Below are positions 8,510-19,739 of a stretch of DNA of 64,000 nucleotides, piece by piece (within the stretch, counting starts at the first letter, position 1; every line of letters starts with the position of its first letter). The DNA is from Caenorhabditis remanei (lineage: Eukaryota > Nematoda > Chromadorea > Rhabditida > Rhabditidae), in assembly GCF_010183535.1 (NCBI RefSeq), contig NC_071328.1, positions 14,384,001-14,448,000 of the forward strand. The letters run 5' to 3'. The translations under genes were made by a program, and so were the position numbers. Below the pieces are notes generated by a model. It made no database searches. It was given only the letters and a program-made list of their open reading frames with translations, and was not told the DNA's origin.

Positions 8510-11500
8510 TTATTCAAATCGAGTCACAGACATTTCAAACCATTGGTTTTCAATTCTAATAGTTGCCTTCTTTAATCCATCATCAGTTTGGATAACCTTC
8601 CCTTCTAATTCGCTCCAACTCATTCCCAAAATTGTCGCTCCAATATTTGTAATTCTATGACTATGAATCTTCAGATAATTTAAATTCGGAAATCCTCCAG
8701 TTTTCCAATTCTTTAGTATTATATCCAAATCCTTGTTTTCCAAATGAGTCGAGCTGAGTGTAATTCTAGTACAAGTGCACGCCAAAAGATGTTCCAGAGT
8801 GATCCAAGCGGAATTCGTGATAGTAATATTCTGTGGCCATGAAGCGAAAACTGGTGTGAGCTGATTCATACCGGAAAAGATTACAAGATCCTCGACCAGT
8901 TCCAGTTTTTTAGATATCTGGTTCCACAATAAGACTCGATCTTCTGATCCATCAAGTTTAATAGAGATCCTCTTGAATTTCACTTGCAGATCAAACAACA
9001 TTGAAATTGTTGGTCGATATAAATCACTATGAAAGTAACTAATAGTAGTTGAAAATTTGCATTGAAACATCTTCAATAGATGTTCAATAGCGGATAGAAA
9101 TGCACAATCTACGATAGAAAATTGTTGAGTATTTGAATTGTGACGTTTCCAGAAATCAGGATAAATGGAAATTTTAAAAGAATCTAAATAATTTTCGGAG
9201 CAAACTCTGATTTTGTGACCTGACCAGTCCGGATCGACTATAACTTTTTGAGAGTACAAACGAGCTATATTGATTTGAATAGAGACTTTCTTAGAGCAGA
9301 GCGAGAGCTTGAATCTGGAAATACGGAAGGAAATCTTTACTAATAATATTCAACAGATTCCGTCTGTGTATTTATTTGTTGGCAGCCATAACTCCCTCCG
9401 TAGTGGGCCGATTTTTATGAGACCTGGATAGATAGATTGGAAATTTGACTTAGTTGATGCCCGAACTTTTCTTTTTTCAAAAATATCAAATTTGACGTCT
9501 TCTGGAGACGGTGACGTTTTTAGTGCTGAATTGTGTTGAGAAAAGGTGTGTCCCGACAGGGTGGTAGAAAGCTCAAAACTACTGACTCGGTGTTTCTTGA
9601 CTGCATTCTCGAGAGCGCTCCGGCCGCGCGTATTTGATGTAGCGGTCTACACAGGTAGTTGGCGTGTGGTCCGCATGCGGATTCAGTCCCATTTTCCGTC
9701 CGTATAGAGTCCGCGGCGGAATTATGGCCCGCTGCGGACTCTATATGGACGCAGTGTGGACTTCGGGAAAAGAGGAGGAAGTGGGCGGCGGGCGTCCGCG
9801 CGCGGACTCAGCGCGGACCGTATATGGATTGGCGAAATAGTCCGTATGGACTGGCCGCGGCGGCCGCTTGCAGCAGCTCTTCCGAAGCTCTCGGACTCCT
9901 CTCGGATAATGATTATTTTTGTAATCATTTACGGAGCTTTTACGTTTCTTTCCCTATTTTTCGAAAGTTTCGCCTTTCTTTATGTTTTTTATATTGAAAT
10001 TTCTTTAAATTAATTTTTTTCGTGAAAAATTCTCGCATTTAACTGTGAATGATCGAAAAATTAGTATGTTTTCAGACAGTCCGATGATCCCAAAAAGAGA
10101 AGAAGCGGCGATAGCCGAAATGGAATCAATTCATCGATTTCCTCAAAGGTTTGTGATAGTATTCAACATTCTCTATTCAAAATAAATTTTTCAGTGAGAA
10201 ACTTGGATAAAATTGGCCGGAACTCCTTATCAAGCACGACATCTGTATTTGTCCGGAGGAGGAATCCATTTTCGAAAGTAAGTTAACTGAATAATTATTT
10301 TGTATTCCGCAATTAATGGATTTTTTTTTCAGAAATACAGAGGAAACACGGAAATAAACGACTGAAAATTGCTTCTACGACAATTGGATTTCGATGGATT
10401 TCAAGGACAAGACCGCCCGACAAACTTGTGATTTCTATTTCTAATTTGCTATGTTTTCTTCTTATTTTCATTATTACTAATGTTCCTTTTTAACTTTCTT
10501 TAAATAAAATAGTAATTTTATCACTAATCTTCCTTGTTAAATGACGATCTGAACCGGGGAACAAAGTAGGGAAGGGGCTGGCGGTGGGAGGGAGAGGAGC
10601 AACTTTTTCGGCGCGCGGACTTGAAACGGACCGTATATGACGCACACATATCGTCCTTAGCTACTTCTTTTTGAGTCCGGCGCGGACGCGTATATGGTCC
10701 GTATTTCGTCGCTGGCCAACTACCTGTGTACGCAGATGACTCATACGCATGGGGTGATGAGTTCGTTCCCGCCATGTCGGAAAAGTTTTTTGGTTTTTTG
10801 CTTTGATAAGAACATAGACAGCCAGTATATGAAAGTTGTAAATAACGTTGTTACAGTCGAGATTTCGTAGATGAAAGGATCCATCTTTGCCGGTGTTCAA
10901 AAATTAGAATCCCACAAAAACCGTGTCAGAAGCTGATGGCAGTTTACAATAAGACTTTTGTCCGCAGCTTCATAACAAAAACTCAAAAAATACTGTTAGT
11001 GCATTTTTTGAAGAAGAGAATAGGAAATCTGAATTTCAAATAAGGGAATTGACTTTCCGTGTGCCGTGAGAATTCTCTATAAATTTGCACCCCGATAGTT
11101 TCGAACTTGCTCTTTTTTTTAAATGATCTTAGTGTGCCATATTTAGAGGAAGGAGGCGGCATCGCCACCGACCAGTCAAAAATTAAAATGGATATTTCAA
11201 TTATCCCTTTCCGTTCGAAAAAGAAAAAAGCAAAGTTATCAAATTTCTGTTCTTTCTGAAAGAGTCTTTTAAAATAGTTCCGCTCAATTTAGGATAAAAA
11301 TCACTGAGAAGATTTGTGAGTTCCTATTAGAAAAGTAGGGATTATGTTACGGAACGGACTGCTCAGAGATAACAAAAAATATCTAAAAGAGAAGAAAATT
11401 ATCATACAGTGTAGAAGTAAAAAAGAAAGGGACCGGGAACCCCTTTTTTCTCTGTTACGTAGCATAAGGTTTGGGGTTGGCATTAGATCGCGCCTGATCA

Positions 11501-12566
11501 ATGACGTTTTCAGCGACCCAATGAGTTTGTTAAGCCTTATAGTTTTATTCCGCTATAATTAGAGGAGGGAGGCGGCATCGCCGCCGATAGTAAAATGTTA
11601 AAAATTAAAAAGATCACTCTTCTTTTGAGGAGAGCAAAAAAGAGAGTTCTCAAAAAGTCAATGAGAACATTTGTCGAAATCTTTTCCGAAAAGCAGAGGT
11701 TTTTTGATTGTTCTCTATCAGAACGGACTGCCTAGCTAACCAAAACAACCAATTAGTGAAGGACTGTTATACGATCCAGAAGTAGGGAATAATTCTGAGA
11801 CCTCCATACTCTGAACCATATGAGAAGCGCCGCAGGCACTGTATATCTGAAAAGAGCTTCATGGAGAAGGGAGGCGGCATCGCCGCCGATCAGTCAAAAG
11901 CTGGAAAAAATACTCTCAGTGCATCTTTATAAGATGTTACTAGGAAAGTCCTCAAATTCCTAGTAAAAAATTCTTCAGTAAAAACATGTTCAAGGTTTTT
12001 CAGTCCCAAGCCAAAAAAGTCATTCCCTTCATTTTGTACAATTAATTCTGATACCTCGGATGTCTCCGCCACGCCACTAAAGAAACGCCGTAGGCGCTAT
12101 TACAACCAGAAGCTTATTAAGAGTATAATGAATGAAAAAACACTACTCAAGGAGTGATGGTGATTTGTGAGTTAGGAACTTTGTCGTAGATTGGTTACCT
12201 TCAAAAGCATAATAAGTTTTAGGATGAGGGTTTGTTAAAGCATTGTCATAGTTTTCAATACTCAGAGAAAGGAGGCGGCACTGCCGCCATCAATCAAAAC
12301 TGAAAAACTAATATTTAAAAGACAACTCGCCTTTTTAGGAGGAAAAAAGAGTTTTTTAAAAAAATCATTTAAAAAGCGCCGCAGGCGCTATAAATCTGAG
12401 CAGGGTGATGTAGGAAAGGAGGTTGAGCAGCCGTAGGCTGCGTCAACCGACTGGTTAGTCAGGTTAGATAAATAAGATTAACTCACTTTTCTTCAATACT
12501 CAATGACTTGAATATATCGCACAGGACCAATTGGGGAAGACGGAGGAGGGGAAACGAAGAAGACAT
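8510..12566 (-). CDS. F-box / FBA_2-like protein split by Helitron in intron
   Basis: Exon 2 is 9314-8510 and exon 1 is 12566-12487. Both are intact, and the spliced frame gives 294 residues with the full F-box and FBA_2-like regions (TPVFASWPQNITITNSAW, CTCTRITLS, GGFPNLNYLKI). The intron is 3172 bp against about 50 bp in every sister, because a Helitron (9334-12454) landed in it. The donor and acceptor sites are untouched, so the gene may still work if the long intron is spliced. Exon 1 has ATGTCTTCTTCGTTT as in sisters. A two-base change upstream of the ATG breaks the upstream open frame seen in other copies. Confidence 0.85.
9652..10726. mobile_element. Nested inverted-repeat element with exon-like insert
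   Basis: The ends CAGGTAGTTGGC and GCCAACTACCTG are inverted repeats. The ends are GC-rich with many GGTCCGTATA-like words. The middle (about 10078-10449) looks like three short exons split by two introns: donors at AAAG/GTTTGT and AAA/GTAAGT, acceptors TTTTCAG and TTTTTTTCAG, then AATAAA. The most natural spliced frames stop early, so no product is proposed. The target duplication is not clear. Confidence 0.5.
11155..12447. repeat. Series of five Helitron-end-like hairpins
   Basis: The motif GAGGCGGC-ATC-GCCGCC or a variant, usually followed by about ATCAGTCAAAA, recurs at 11155, 11571, 11873 and 12274. The true terminal hairpin is at 12427. The segments between them are diverged repeats sharing GGAACGGACTGC and GCGCCGCAGGCGCT words. 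The 3' region therefore looks like serial copies of a Helitron-like end. Confidence 0.75.
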
Positions 12567-12596
12567 CGTAGAGAGCGATGGGGATGAAATGAGGAG

Positions 12597-12846
12597 AAAC
12601 GACAGGGACTAATGAGATGTGTGAATAGAATCTGGGATTGGAGGAGTGCCTGCGTTTCGTGGCGAGACCACAAAAAGTCGTATGGGAAAAATAGCAGATC
12701 GATCGACCCTAGTACTACCGTTCCGCACACAGTCGATCGTTCCCATAGACCAAGGCTGAACGACAGAGTGTGTGGTCTCGTCACGAAAGGCAGGCACTCT
12801 TCCATTCCCAGATTCTATTCACACATCTCATTACTCCCTGTCGTTT
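12597..12846. promoter_or_regulatory. F-box upstream palindrome, full copy
   Basis: This palindrome matches that at 4743-4985 and starts 31 bp upstream of the ATG at 12566. The right arm is followed by a truncated duplicate spacer rather than a second gene. Confidence 0.7.
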
Positions 12847-12977
12847 CACCTCATCTCACAGATCTCAATTCTATAAAAAAGTGTTGTTAGCTTTCTTTTA
12901 ATACCAGCACACGATTTCAGCTGAACCAATCGACCCAGACTAAAAAGTATTGTCAATGTATGATGAGTGATGCTTAC

Positions 12978-13064
12978 TTTATCTCGGAACCTGGCTAAGA
13001 TTGCTCGAATCGTTCTGGGAGATTGATTGAATTTATCAGCTTACCACTGAGTTGTTGATGCCAT
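12978..13064 (-). pseudogene. Broken copy of the small helix-turn-helix exon
   Basis: This aligns with the exon at 2847-2933, but codon 8 is a stop (TAA). The donor site is kept. It shows that the exon is part of the duplicated unit and is not under strong constraint here. Confidence 0.7.
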
Positions 13065-13410
13065 GTCTGAAATTCACAAAGAAACAAATTTAACAAATCT
13101 AGACTGGTCTAGATTTAAAACCAAAAATAATGCGAAAACCGTTAACGATAAAAACCAACAAATGGAGTGCTAAAAGTCATGTAACTTGATCAGTTCTGGT
13201 TTCAAGTAAATTTTGAGAAACACGTTACGAATTCCCATAATTTTTTAGTTTTCAAATGATATACCGTTCCAAGAGGTAGCCCCCGATAAGTGCGCCTTAA
13301 CGATGACATTATCGAACAGAGGAGCAAAACAATTTTTCTTAGCGTCTCTTTGTTTTCAGTGCTATTTAAAATGTCATCCTTAGGAGACGCCGCCAGGCAC
13401 CTCTAACTTA

Positions 13411-13665
13411 CTAGGAAAGGTCACCGGGTGCCCGTGGAATTATGGGACGTGATTTATACCATTTAAACTGAGAAAACGCTAATTCCAAATATATATTCAG
13501 TTTTGGCCCTCGAGGTCTGGTATTCGAGAAAAAACGAGGTCAAAGTTTGGACCCTTCGACAAGTCATGTCAGAGGGTCCAAACTTTGACCTCATTTTTCT
13601 CGAATATCAGGCATCAAGAGCAAAAACTGAATATATATTTCAAATCAGCGTTTTCTCAGCTTTCG
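13411..13665. repeat. Foldback repeat
   Basis: Two inverted arms (GAGAAAACGCTAATTCCAAA ... and its complement) meet at a central hairpin with GTTTGGACCC and GGGTCCAAAC. Half of it is also present at 6331-6497. No coding capacity. Confidence 0.75.
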
Positions 13666-14034
13666 AGTGTCTAGATCATTCTCTAGTGATACAAATATAA
13701 ATACTTTCTTTTTTCTCATTGAAGCAATTGCAAGGTGTATCCGTGACTGAGTTCTCTAATGTTGATGTGTTGGTGTGAGTGGAAGAACATCTAACTTGGG
13801 ATCAATTACACTTTTTATTAAATCAAAATAAATAATAAAAATAGCAGGAAAGTGTGAAAAATCATGAAGACGTTAGAAATGGGAAGAAAAATGAAAAGGC
13901 GCTCCCGTCCTCTCTTTTATATAAGGAGGGACGGAGCAAGAATGGGAAATGCAGGGGGAAGAGACATAATTAATATAGATTCGATGATAAAGTTGATTTT
14001 TAAAAAAGAGGAGAAAAAGTACATCAACGTTTCT

Positions 14035-15070
14035 TTATTCAAATCGAGTTACAGACATTTCAATATTTTGGAAGGAAGTTGTAATAGTTGCTTTCTTCAA
14101 TCCATCATCAGTTTGGAAGACCATTCCGTCTAATTCGCTCAAAATCATTCCCAAAATTGTCGCTCCAATATTTGTAATATTTCGACCATGGATCTTCAGA
14201 CGCTCCAGATTCCGAAATCCTCCAGTCTTCAAATTCTTGAGTATCACTTCCAAATCTTTGTTACCCAAATGAGACCAGTAGAGTGTAATTCTAGTACAAG
14301 TGCACGCCAAAACATATTCCAGAGTGAACCAAGCGGAACTCATAATATTGATATTCTGTGGCCATGAAGCGAAAACTGGTGTTAGCTGATTCATACCGAA
14401 AAATACTACAAGATCCTCGACCAGTTCAAGTTTATTAGATATCTGGTTCCACAGCAAGATTCGATCTTCTGATCCATTAAGATCAATAATGATCGTCTTG
14501 AATTCCACTTGCAGATCAAACAACATTAAAATTATTGGTTGATATAAATCATTATTATGGTGATCAATAGTAATTGAAATCTTGCAATAAAACATCTTCA
14601 ATAGATGTTCAATAGCGGAAAGAAATGCACAACATGCAATAGAAAATTGTTGAGTATTTGAATTGCGACGTTTCCAGAAATCATGATAAATGGAGATTTT
14701 AAATGAATCTCTGTAATTTTCGGAGCAAACTCTGATTTCTTGATACAACATGTCCAGATCGACTGTAACTTTTTGAGAGTACAAACGAGCATTATAGGTA
14801 TGAGTGGAGATTTTCTTCGAGCAGAGGGAGAGCTTGATTCTGGAAAGAGGGAAGAACTTGTTAGGTTAGGTTAATAAGATTAACTCACTTTTCTTCGATA
14901 TTCAACGATTTGAATACTTCGCACAAAACCAATCGGGGAAGACGGAGGAGGGGAAGGAAGAAGACATCGCAGATCGATGGGGATGAAATGAGGAGAAACG
15001 ACAGGGGGAAATGAGATGTATGAATAGAATCTGAGGTTGGGGGAGTGCCTGCGTTTCGTGGCGAGACCAT
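14035..15070 (-). CDS. F-box / FBA_2-like protein with shifted start
   Basis: Exon 2 (14839-14035) is intact and encodes the usual 268-residue body ending MSVTRFE. In exon 1, the family start ATG (14967) is followed by a one-base deletion, so that start runs into a stop after 21 codons. The F-box frame (PLLRLPRLVLCEVFKSLNIEE) stays open upstream to an ATG at 15070 inside the palindromic repeat, giving a possible 328-residue protein (exons 15070-14889 and 14839-14035, 49-bp intron). Either translation moved to the upstream ATG or the gene is recently disabled. It is divergent from the gene at 15274. Confidence 0.7.
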
Positions 15071-15244
15071 AACAAGCCTCTGGGAAGAATAAGGGATCGA
15101 ACGACCACAGTACTACCGTTGCGCACACAGTCGGTCGTTCCCATAGACCAAGGCTGAACGACAGACTGTGTGGTCTCGCCACGAAACGCAGGCACTCCTC
15201 CAATCCCAGATTGTATTTACACATCTCATTACTCCCTTTCGCTT
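14993..15244. promoter_or_regulatory. Palindromic bidirectional upstream region
   Basis: The imperfect palindrome lies between two divergent F-box genes whose family ATGs are at 14967 (minus) and 15274 (plus). Each arm faces its own gene. The core again has AGTACTACCGTTGCGCAC. A shared promoter is inferred from the arrangement. Confidence 0.65.
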
Positions 15245-15273
15245 CTCTTCATTTCTCTCTCTTCGCTGCCCCA

Positions 15274-16274
15274 ATGTCTTCCCCATTTCCCCTCCTCCGT
15301 CTTCCTGGATTGGTCCTGTGCGATGTATTCAGATCATTGAATATCGGAGAAAAGTGAGTGTATCTATCTAACCTAACCTAACTAGTTCCATTTCTATTTC
15401 CAGAATCCAACTCTCCATCTACTCCAAGAAAATCTCCACTCAAATCAATAATTGTCGTTTGTACTCTCAAAATGTTATAGTCGATCTGAGCTGCTTAAGC
15501 CACAAAATCAGAGTTCACTCTGAAAATAACAGAGATACATTCGAAATCTCCAATTATTCAGATTCCTGTAAAAGTCAGAATTCAAATACTCATCAATTTT
15601 CTATTGCATGTTGTAGTGTAAGAGTTATTTCGATACCAAAAGGAATCACACTCGGGAAGAATCATCGAGAAGCATTTTTATCTGTCATTCGACATCTACT
15701 TAAGATGTTTCAATGCAAATTTTCAACTACTATTAGTTACTGTAATAGTGATTTATATCAACCAACAATTGCAATGTTGTTTGATCTACGAATGGAATTT
15801 AAGACGATCATTATTGATCTTAATGGATCAGAAGATCGGATCTTATTGTGGAACCAGATATCTAAAAAACTGGAACTGGTCGAGGATCTTGTAATCTTAT
15901 CCGATCTTAATCTTTTCCGGTATTTTACACCAGTTTTCGCTTCATGGCCACAAAAGATTAGTATCATGGATTCCGTTGTGTTCACTCTTGAATCTCTTCT
16001 AGCGTGTACTTGCACTGCAATTACACACAGGAGATCTCATATGAAAAACAAGGACTTGGATGTGATTCTCAAAAATTGGAAGGCTGGAGGTTTACCGAAT
16101 CTAAAATGTCTGCGGCTCGATTACCTGATGATCACGGATGACGGAGGACATATTCTGGGAACTACTTTCAGGGAATTAAACGGAATGGTTATTGAAACTG
16201 ATGACGGATCAAAGAAGGCAACTATCATAACTTACGCCCAATGCATTGAAATGTCTGTAACTCCAATTATATAA
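15274..16274 (+). CDS. F-box / FBA_2-like protein, 316 aa
   Basis: Exon 1 is 15274-15353 and exon 2 is 15404-16274, with a 50-bp intron. The F-box is MSSPFPLLRLPGLVLCDVF and onward. The body is about 20 residues longer than in the left-hand minus genes because of an insert (VRVISIPKGITLGKNHREAF) before the RHLLKMFQ segment. The FBA_2 part reads ASWPQKISIMDS, LLACTCTAITHR, NWKAGGLPNLKCLRL. Its long form resembles the gene at 23249. An AATAAA signal lies at about 16453. It converges with the gene at 17057. Confidence 0.9.
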
Positions 16275-17056
16275 ACAAAACTTAATGTACGTTCTCACTT
16301 TTTCAAACGATTGTTTGTTATATTCATTATGTCTCATCCCCAGCTTTTCACTTTCTTGTTCTACCCCACCCATTAAAATTTTTTTAAATGTCCCTTTTCT
16401 AATGTCTTTTTCATTTTTCACACTTTTTTTCCTTGCATTATTTATCTTCATTTAATAAAAGATGTAAGTTTGAAGTTCCTCTTCCAATCACACCAACTCC
16501 ACCTTGCTCACTCTGGACACTGCCTTGATCTCTCCATGATCTCCATCTGATATTGCTAACCAAGATTTGGATCTCTCGCTGGAGAGTTACCGAATCTAAA
16601 ACGTCTGGAGACTAATATCCAGATAATCTCGAGTAATGGAGCAACAATTTTGGTCAAACATCTGAGGTGTTGTGTTCTAAAGTGGAAGATATGCCGCTGG
16701 AGGTGCTAGAGGAGGTGGAAGGACGTCCAGAAGCCGATAACTGACTGTCGTCACTTGATACCTGATGACTGTTATAAGGTTTATGACAAAATTCGAGTGC
16801 ACCGATAACACAATGAGGAAGCTGTATACGGTTGTACAATATGGTCTGATGAAGGAATAATACTCTAATTTTTATATCAAGATTACGTACTAGAAAGTTT
16901 CTTGGGTGAAGATTGCAATAAAGTAGTTTTTCTAGTCAGTGAATGAGTTCTAAAAAAGACACCTCGCAGTTTTTGCAACTGGTTTTAAAAGAAATCCAAC
17001 AAATTGAATTCAAATGTTCATTATAGAATTATCATTAAAAATATGTAATGTAATGT
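16275..17056. other. Intergenic with an F-box family shred
   Basis: Apart from a short FBA_2-like fragment near 16576-16665, nothing recognisable was seen. It is the space between two convergent genes. Confidence 0.5.
16576..16665 (+). pseudogene. Short FBA_2 fragment
   Basis: A short stretch reads AGELPNLKRLE followed by a region like ISSNGATIL, matching the NLKRL...ITNNGATILG part of the family. There are no flanking family exons. Confidence 0.55.
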
Positions 17057-18036
17057 TTATTCAAATGGAGACACAGACATTTCAATACTTTGGTGGTCAG
17101 TTTTGAATGTTGCCTTCTTTGATCCATCATCAGTTCGGATAACCGTTCCGTCTAATTCCACAAAATCTATTCCCAAAATATCTTCTTCATCCTCCGTGAT
17201 CAACAGGCCACTAATCATCAGACGTTTTAGATTTGGGAATCCTCCACTCATCCACTTCCTAAGTATCTCATTTAAATCCTTGTTCTCCAGAGTTGAATTC
17301 TCGAGGTTAATGAAAGAGCATGGACAGGTCAATAGAGTTTCCAGAGTGAACCAATCGGAATTCATGATAGTAATTGCTTGTGGCCATGAAGTGAAAACTG
17401 GGCTGAAACCAAGATTAGCAACGGATGAGATGCTAAGATCCTTGACCAATCCAAATTTATTGGATATCTGGTTCCAGAACAAGTGTTCATCCGTTGATCC
17501 ATTAAGGCGAATAGTGAGCGTCTTGAATTTCACTTGTTGCTCGAACAACTCAGAAATTACCGGTTGGAAAAAATCATTCCGCCAGCATTCCTTTCCGGTT
17601 GATATCTCGCAGTGAAACATCTTCAAAAGATGTCTTGTGACACATAAAAACCCTTCCCCAAGGTTCTTCCAGTACGTCTTTATGGTTTTGTACATTGGTA
17701 CAATACGCCGTCCAAAAAGCTGGATTGTTGGATTGTCAATCTTTCTATCGATATGAATACCAATTTGGAACCAATCTTTGAAATCCTCAGGGTACACTTG
17801 GATTCTTTCGATCGTCATGTCCAGATGCACATGAACTTTTTGAGAGTACAAACGAGCATTATTGAATCGAGCCAAGGTTTTCTTCGAGCAGAGGGAGAGC
17901 TGGATTCTGGAATTACGGGAAGAATTAGTCAGGTTAGGTTAATAAGATCAACTCACTTCTCGCCGATACTCAATGATTTGAATACCTCGAACATAACTAA
18001 TCGAGGAAGACGAAGGAGGGGAAATGGAGAAGACAT
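17057..18036 (-). CDS. F-box / FBA_2-like protein, 309 aa
   Basis: Exon 1 is 18036-17957 and exon 2 is 17906-17057, with a 50-bp intron; the joined frame gives 309 residues. The F-box reads MSSPFPLLRLPRLVMFEVF. The FBA_2 region (TSWPQAITIMNSDW, LLTCPCSFINL, WMSGGFPNLKRLMI) is more diverged than in the tandem copies: two of the usual CTCT residues are changed. The gene body is the most distinct of the set, which suggests an older duplicate. Upstream lies half of the palindrome, split by a 1-kb insertion. Confidence 0.9.
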
Positions 18037-18118
18037 TGGGGGATAAGAAATAGGGAGAAACGACTGTGGGGATAGGAGGTGAGATGAGTATGAGAAGAAA
18101 AGGAGTAATGAGATGTGT

Positions 18119-19114
18119 AAAGGGCAGGCTTGCCGCCACGATGGCGGCAAGGCCGCCCAAATCGAGGGCAAATCGCCCATTTTATGTTGTTTCTAGCGTG
18201 CGCTTCGCTTGCTCCCCTCACCGCAATCTATTCAAAAAACAGAAGAAAATTTATGGATTTAATCAGCATTTATTTATTCGTTCAAAAATACAAAATCAAA
18301 TGTAAAACTATGTATGTGAGAAGAGTTGGTGAGCAAAGAAAGGGTTAGACGGGAACAAATTCTATCGGAGAAGGGGAGAGAACGGCGGGCAGTAGTGTGT
18401 TTCGACGTTTCATATAAACGAGAAGTCTTCGGCGAGAGACCTGAAATTATATTTATAATAGTAGAATTCGTTGGTAGCAGCAGTGCTCCTTCTTCGAAGA
18501 GATTTTGCTTTTCATCGTAACACTAGTATTATGAGACGGTTTAGCGAAGGAAAAGTCGAATCATGAGCTGTCGTGTCCACTATAAGATAACTTACTTGAA
18601 TGAGTCGAATCCGCACTGGCTAGCATCAGAAAGTCGAAGTTCCGACAGTCGAATCAGTAGCTGCCGTTAGAAGCTCCGAATAGAGAATAGTTCATTTCCA
18701 TCGAACAAGTGTTCTGAAGTCCCAAATTATTTTATTCTGGATTAATCAGTTTTTTTACTTACGAATATCTCTTTTACTCTCGGATGGCATCTTTTCCAGT
18801 AGTTTAAAGAATGCACTTGATAGAATAGTGCATTTAAAACGAATAAAGTAGAAAAATAAGAAATAACGTGGCAGCAAATCTGATGATTTTCAGAGTGCAA
18901 TAGAGCGCATGTTTATAAAGTGGGCGAATTGCCCTACAAATGGGCAACTTGCCCTACTCCATCCTCACGCACACTCCCACTTCTTCCACCACACTCGCGC
19001 CCAACTCTTGCCCAACCCTTGCCCAGTAGGCAACCTGCCCAAAGTGAGGGCAATTCGCCGAAAATAGTGGCAAAACGCCGGCAAGGCGCCAAACCCTCGC
19101 CTAAAATTCCTTGA
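18119..19114. mobile_element. ~1 kb insertion in F-box upstream palindrome
   Basis: The palindrome arm reads GAGATGTGT at 18118 and resumes with GAATAGAATCTGGGG at 19115; in other copies these are continuous. The insert is GC-rich at both ends with GGGCAA/TTGCCC and GCCGGCAAGGCGCC palindromes. No target duplication or transposase was found, so the class is unknown. Confidence 0.6.
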
Positions 19115-19131
19115 GAATAGAATCTGGGGTC

Positions 19132-19300
19132 GGAGGAGTGCCTGCGTTTCGTGGCGAGACCACACCATCTGTCGTACTGTGATGGTCTATGGGAATGATC
19201 GACTGTGTGCGCAATGGTAGTACTAGGGTAGATCGATTTGTTACTCTTCCCACAGACATCTGAGGTCTCGCCACGAAACGCAGTCACTCCTTCATTCCCA
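19132..19300. promoter_or_regulatory. F-box upstream palindrome core, displaced
   Basis: Both arms (TGCCTGCGTTTCGTGGCGAG and GGTCTCGCCACGAAACGCAG) are present around a core that is inverted relative to other copies. It is now about 1.1 kb from the nearest F-box exon (18036). Confidence 0.7.
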
Positions 19301-19739
19301 GATTCTATTCACACATCTCATTACTTGACAATCTCTTGCTCACAACCTTTTGTGCGAAAACAAAATCTTCATGGCCAACCCAAGGAATAGAACTCCAGTT
19401 TCCATAATATCGAAACTACAAATCACTAAACTAAGAATCCACACCTTTAAATTGAATTCATCAATATGGCCCCCCGGATTGTAACAATGTAACCAACTGA
19501 GCACCGTCCTGGACTATCGTCACTGATGCCAGACGACTGCTATTCTCCATAAGGAGTACGTCAGTAGCACAGTGATAGTGCTGCCGAAGCTTAATCTATA
19601 GTCGGTGGTTCGATTCTACCTTGGTGAAACCGATTTTCGACGTTCTTATGGAGAACTCTCACAGTGACTGATTTCCTTAAAATTGATGATGATGATGATG
19701 TGTTGGTGTGAGTGGAAAAAGAATCTCAAACTTGGGAAC

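Larger units (their letters stand above)
9334..12454. mobile_element. Non-autonomous Helitron, 3121 bp
   Basis: The element starts TCTTTACTAAT and ends CTGG (a CTRR terminus). It sits exactly between A and T of the intron sequence AAGGAAA/TTAGTCAGG, which is uninterrupted in sister genes, and there is no target duplication. A strong hairpin (12421-12447, GCAGCC-GTA-GGCTGC core) lies 7 bp before the 3' end. These are the defining marks of Helitrons. No Rep/helicase coding was seen, so it would move only with help from another copy. It carries a nested inverted-repeat element (9652-10726) and a series of terminator-like hairpins. Confidence 0.93.

Noticed and set aside
9659..10013. Overlapping GC-rich frames at the start of the nested element
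   Set aside because: They overlap in several frames on both strands within repeated CGGACTCTATATGG words, as expected for GC-rich repeat DNA.
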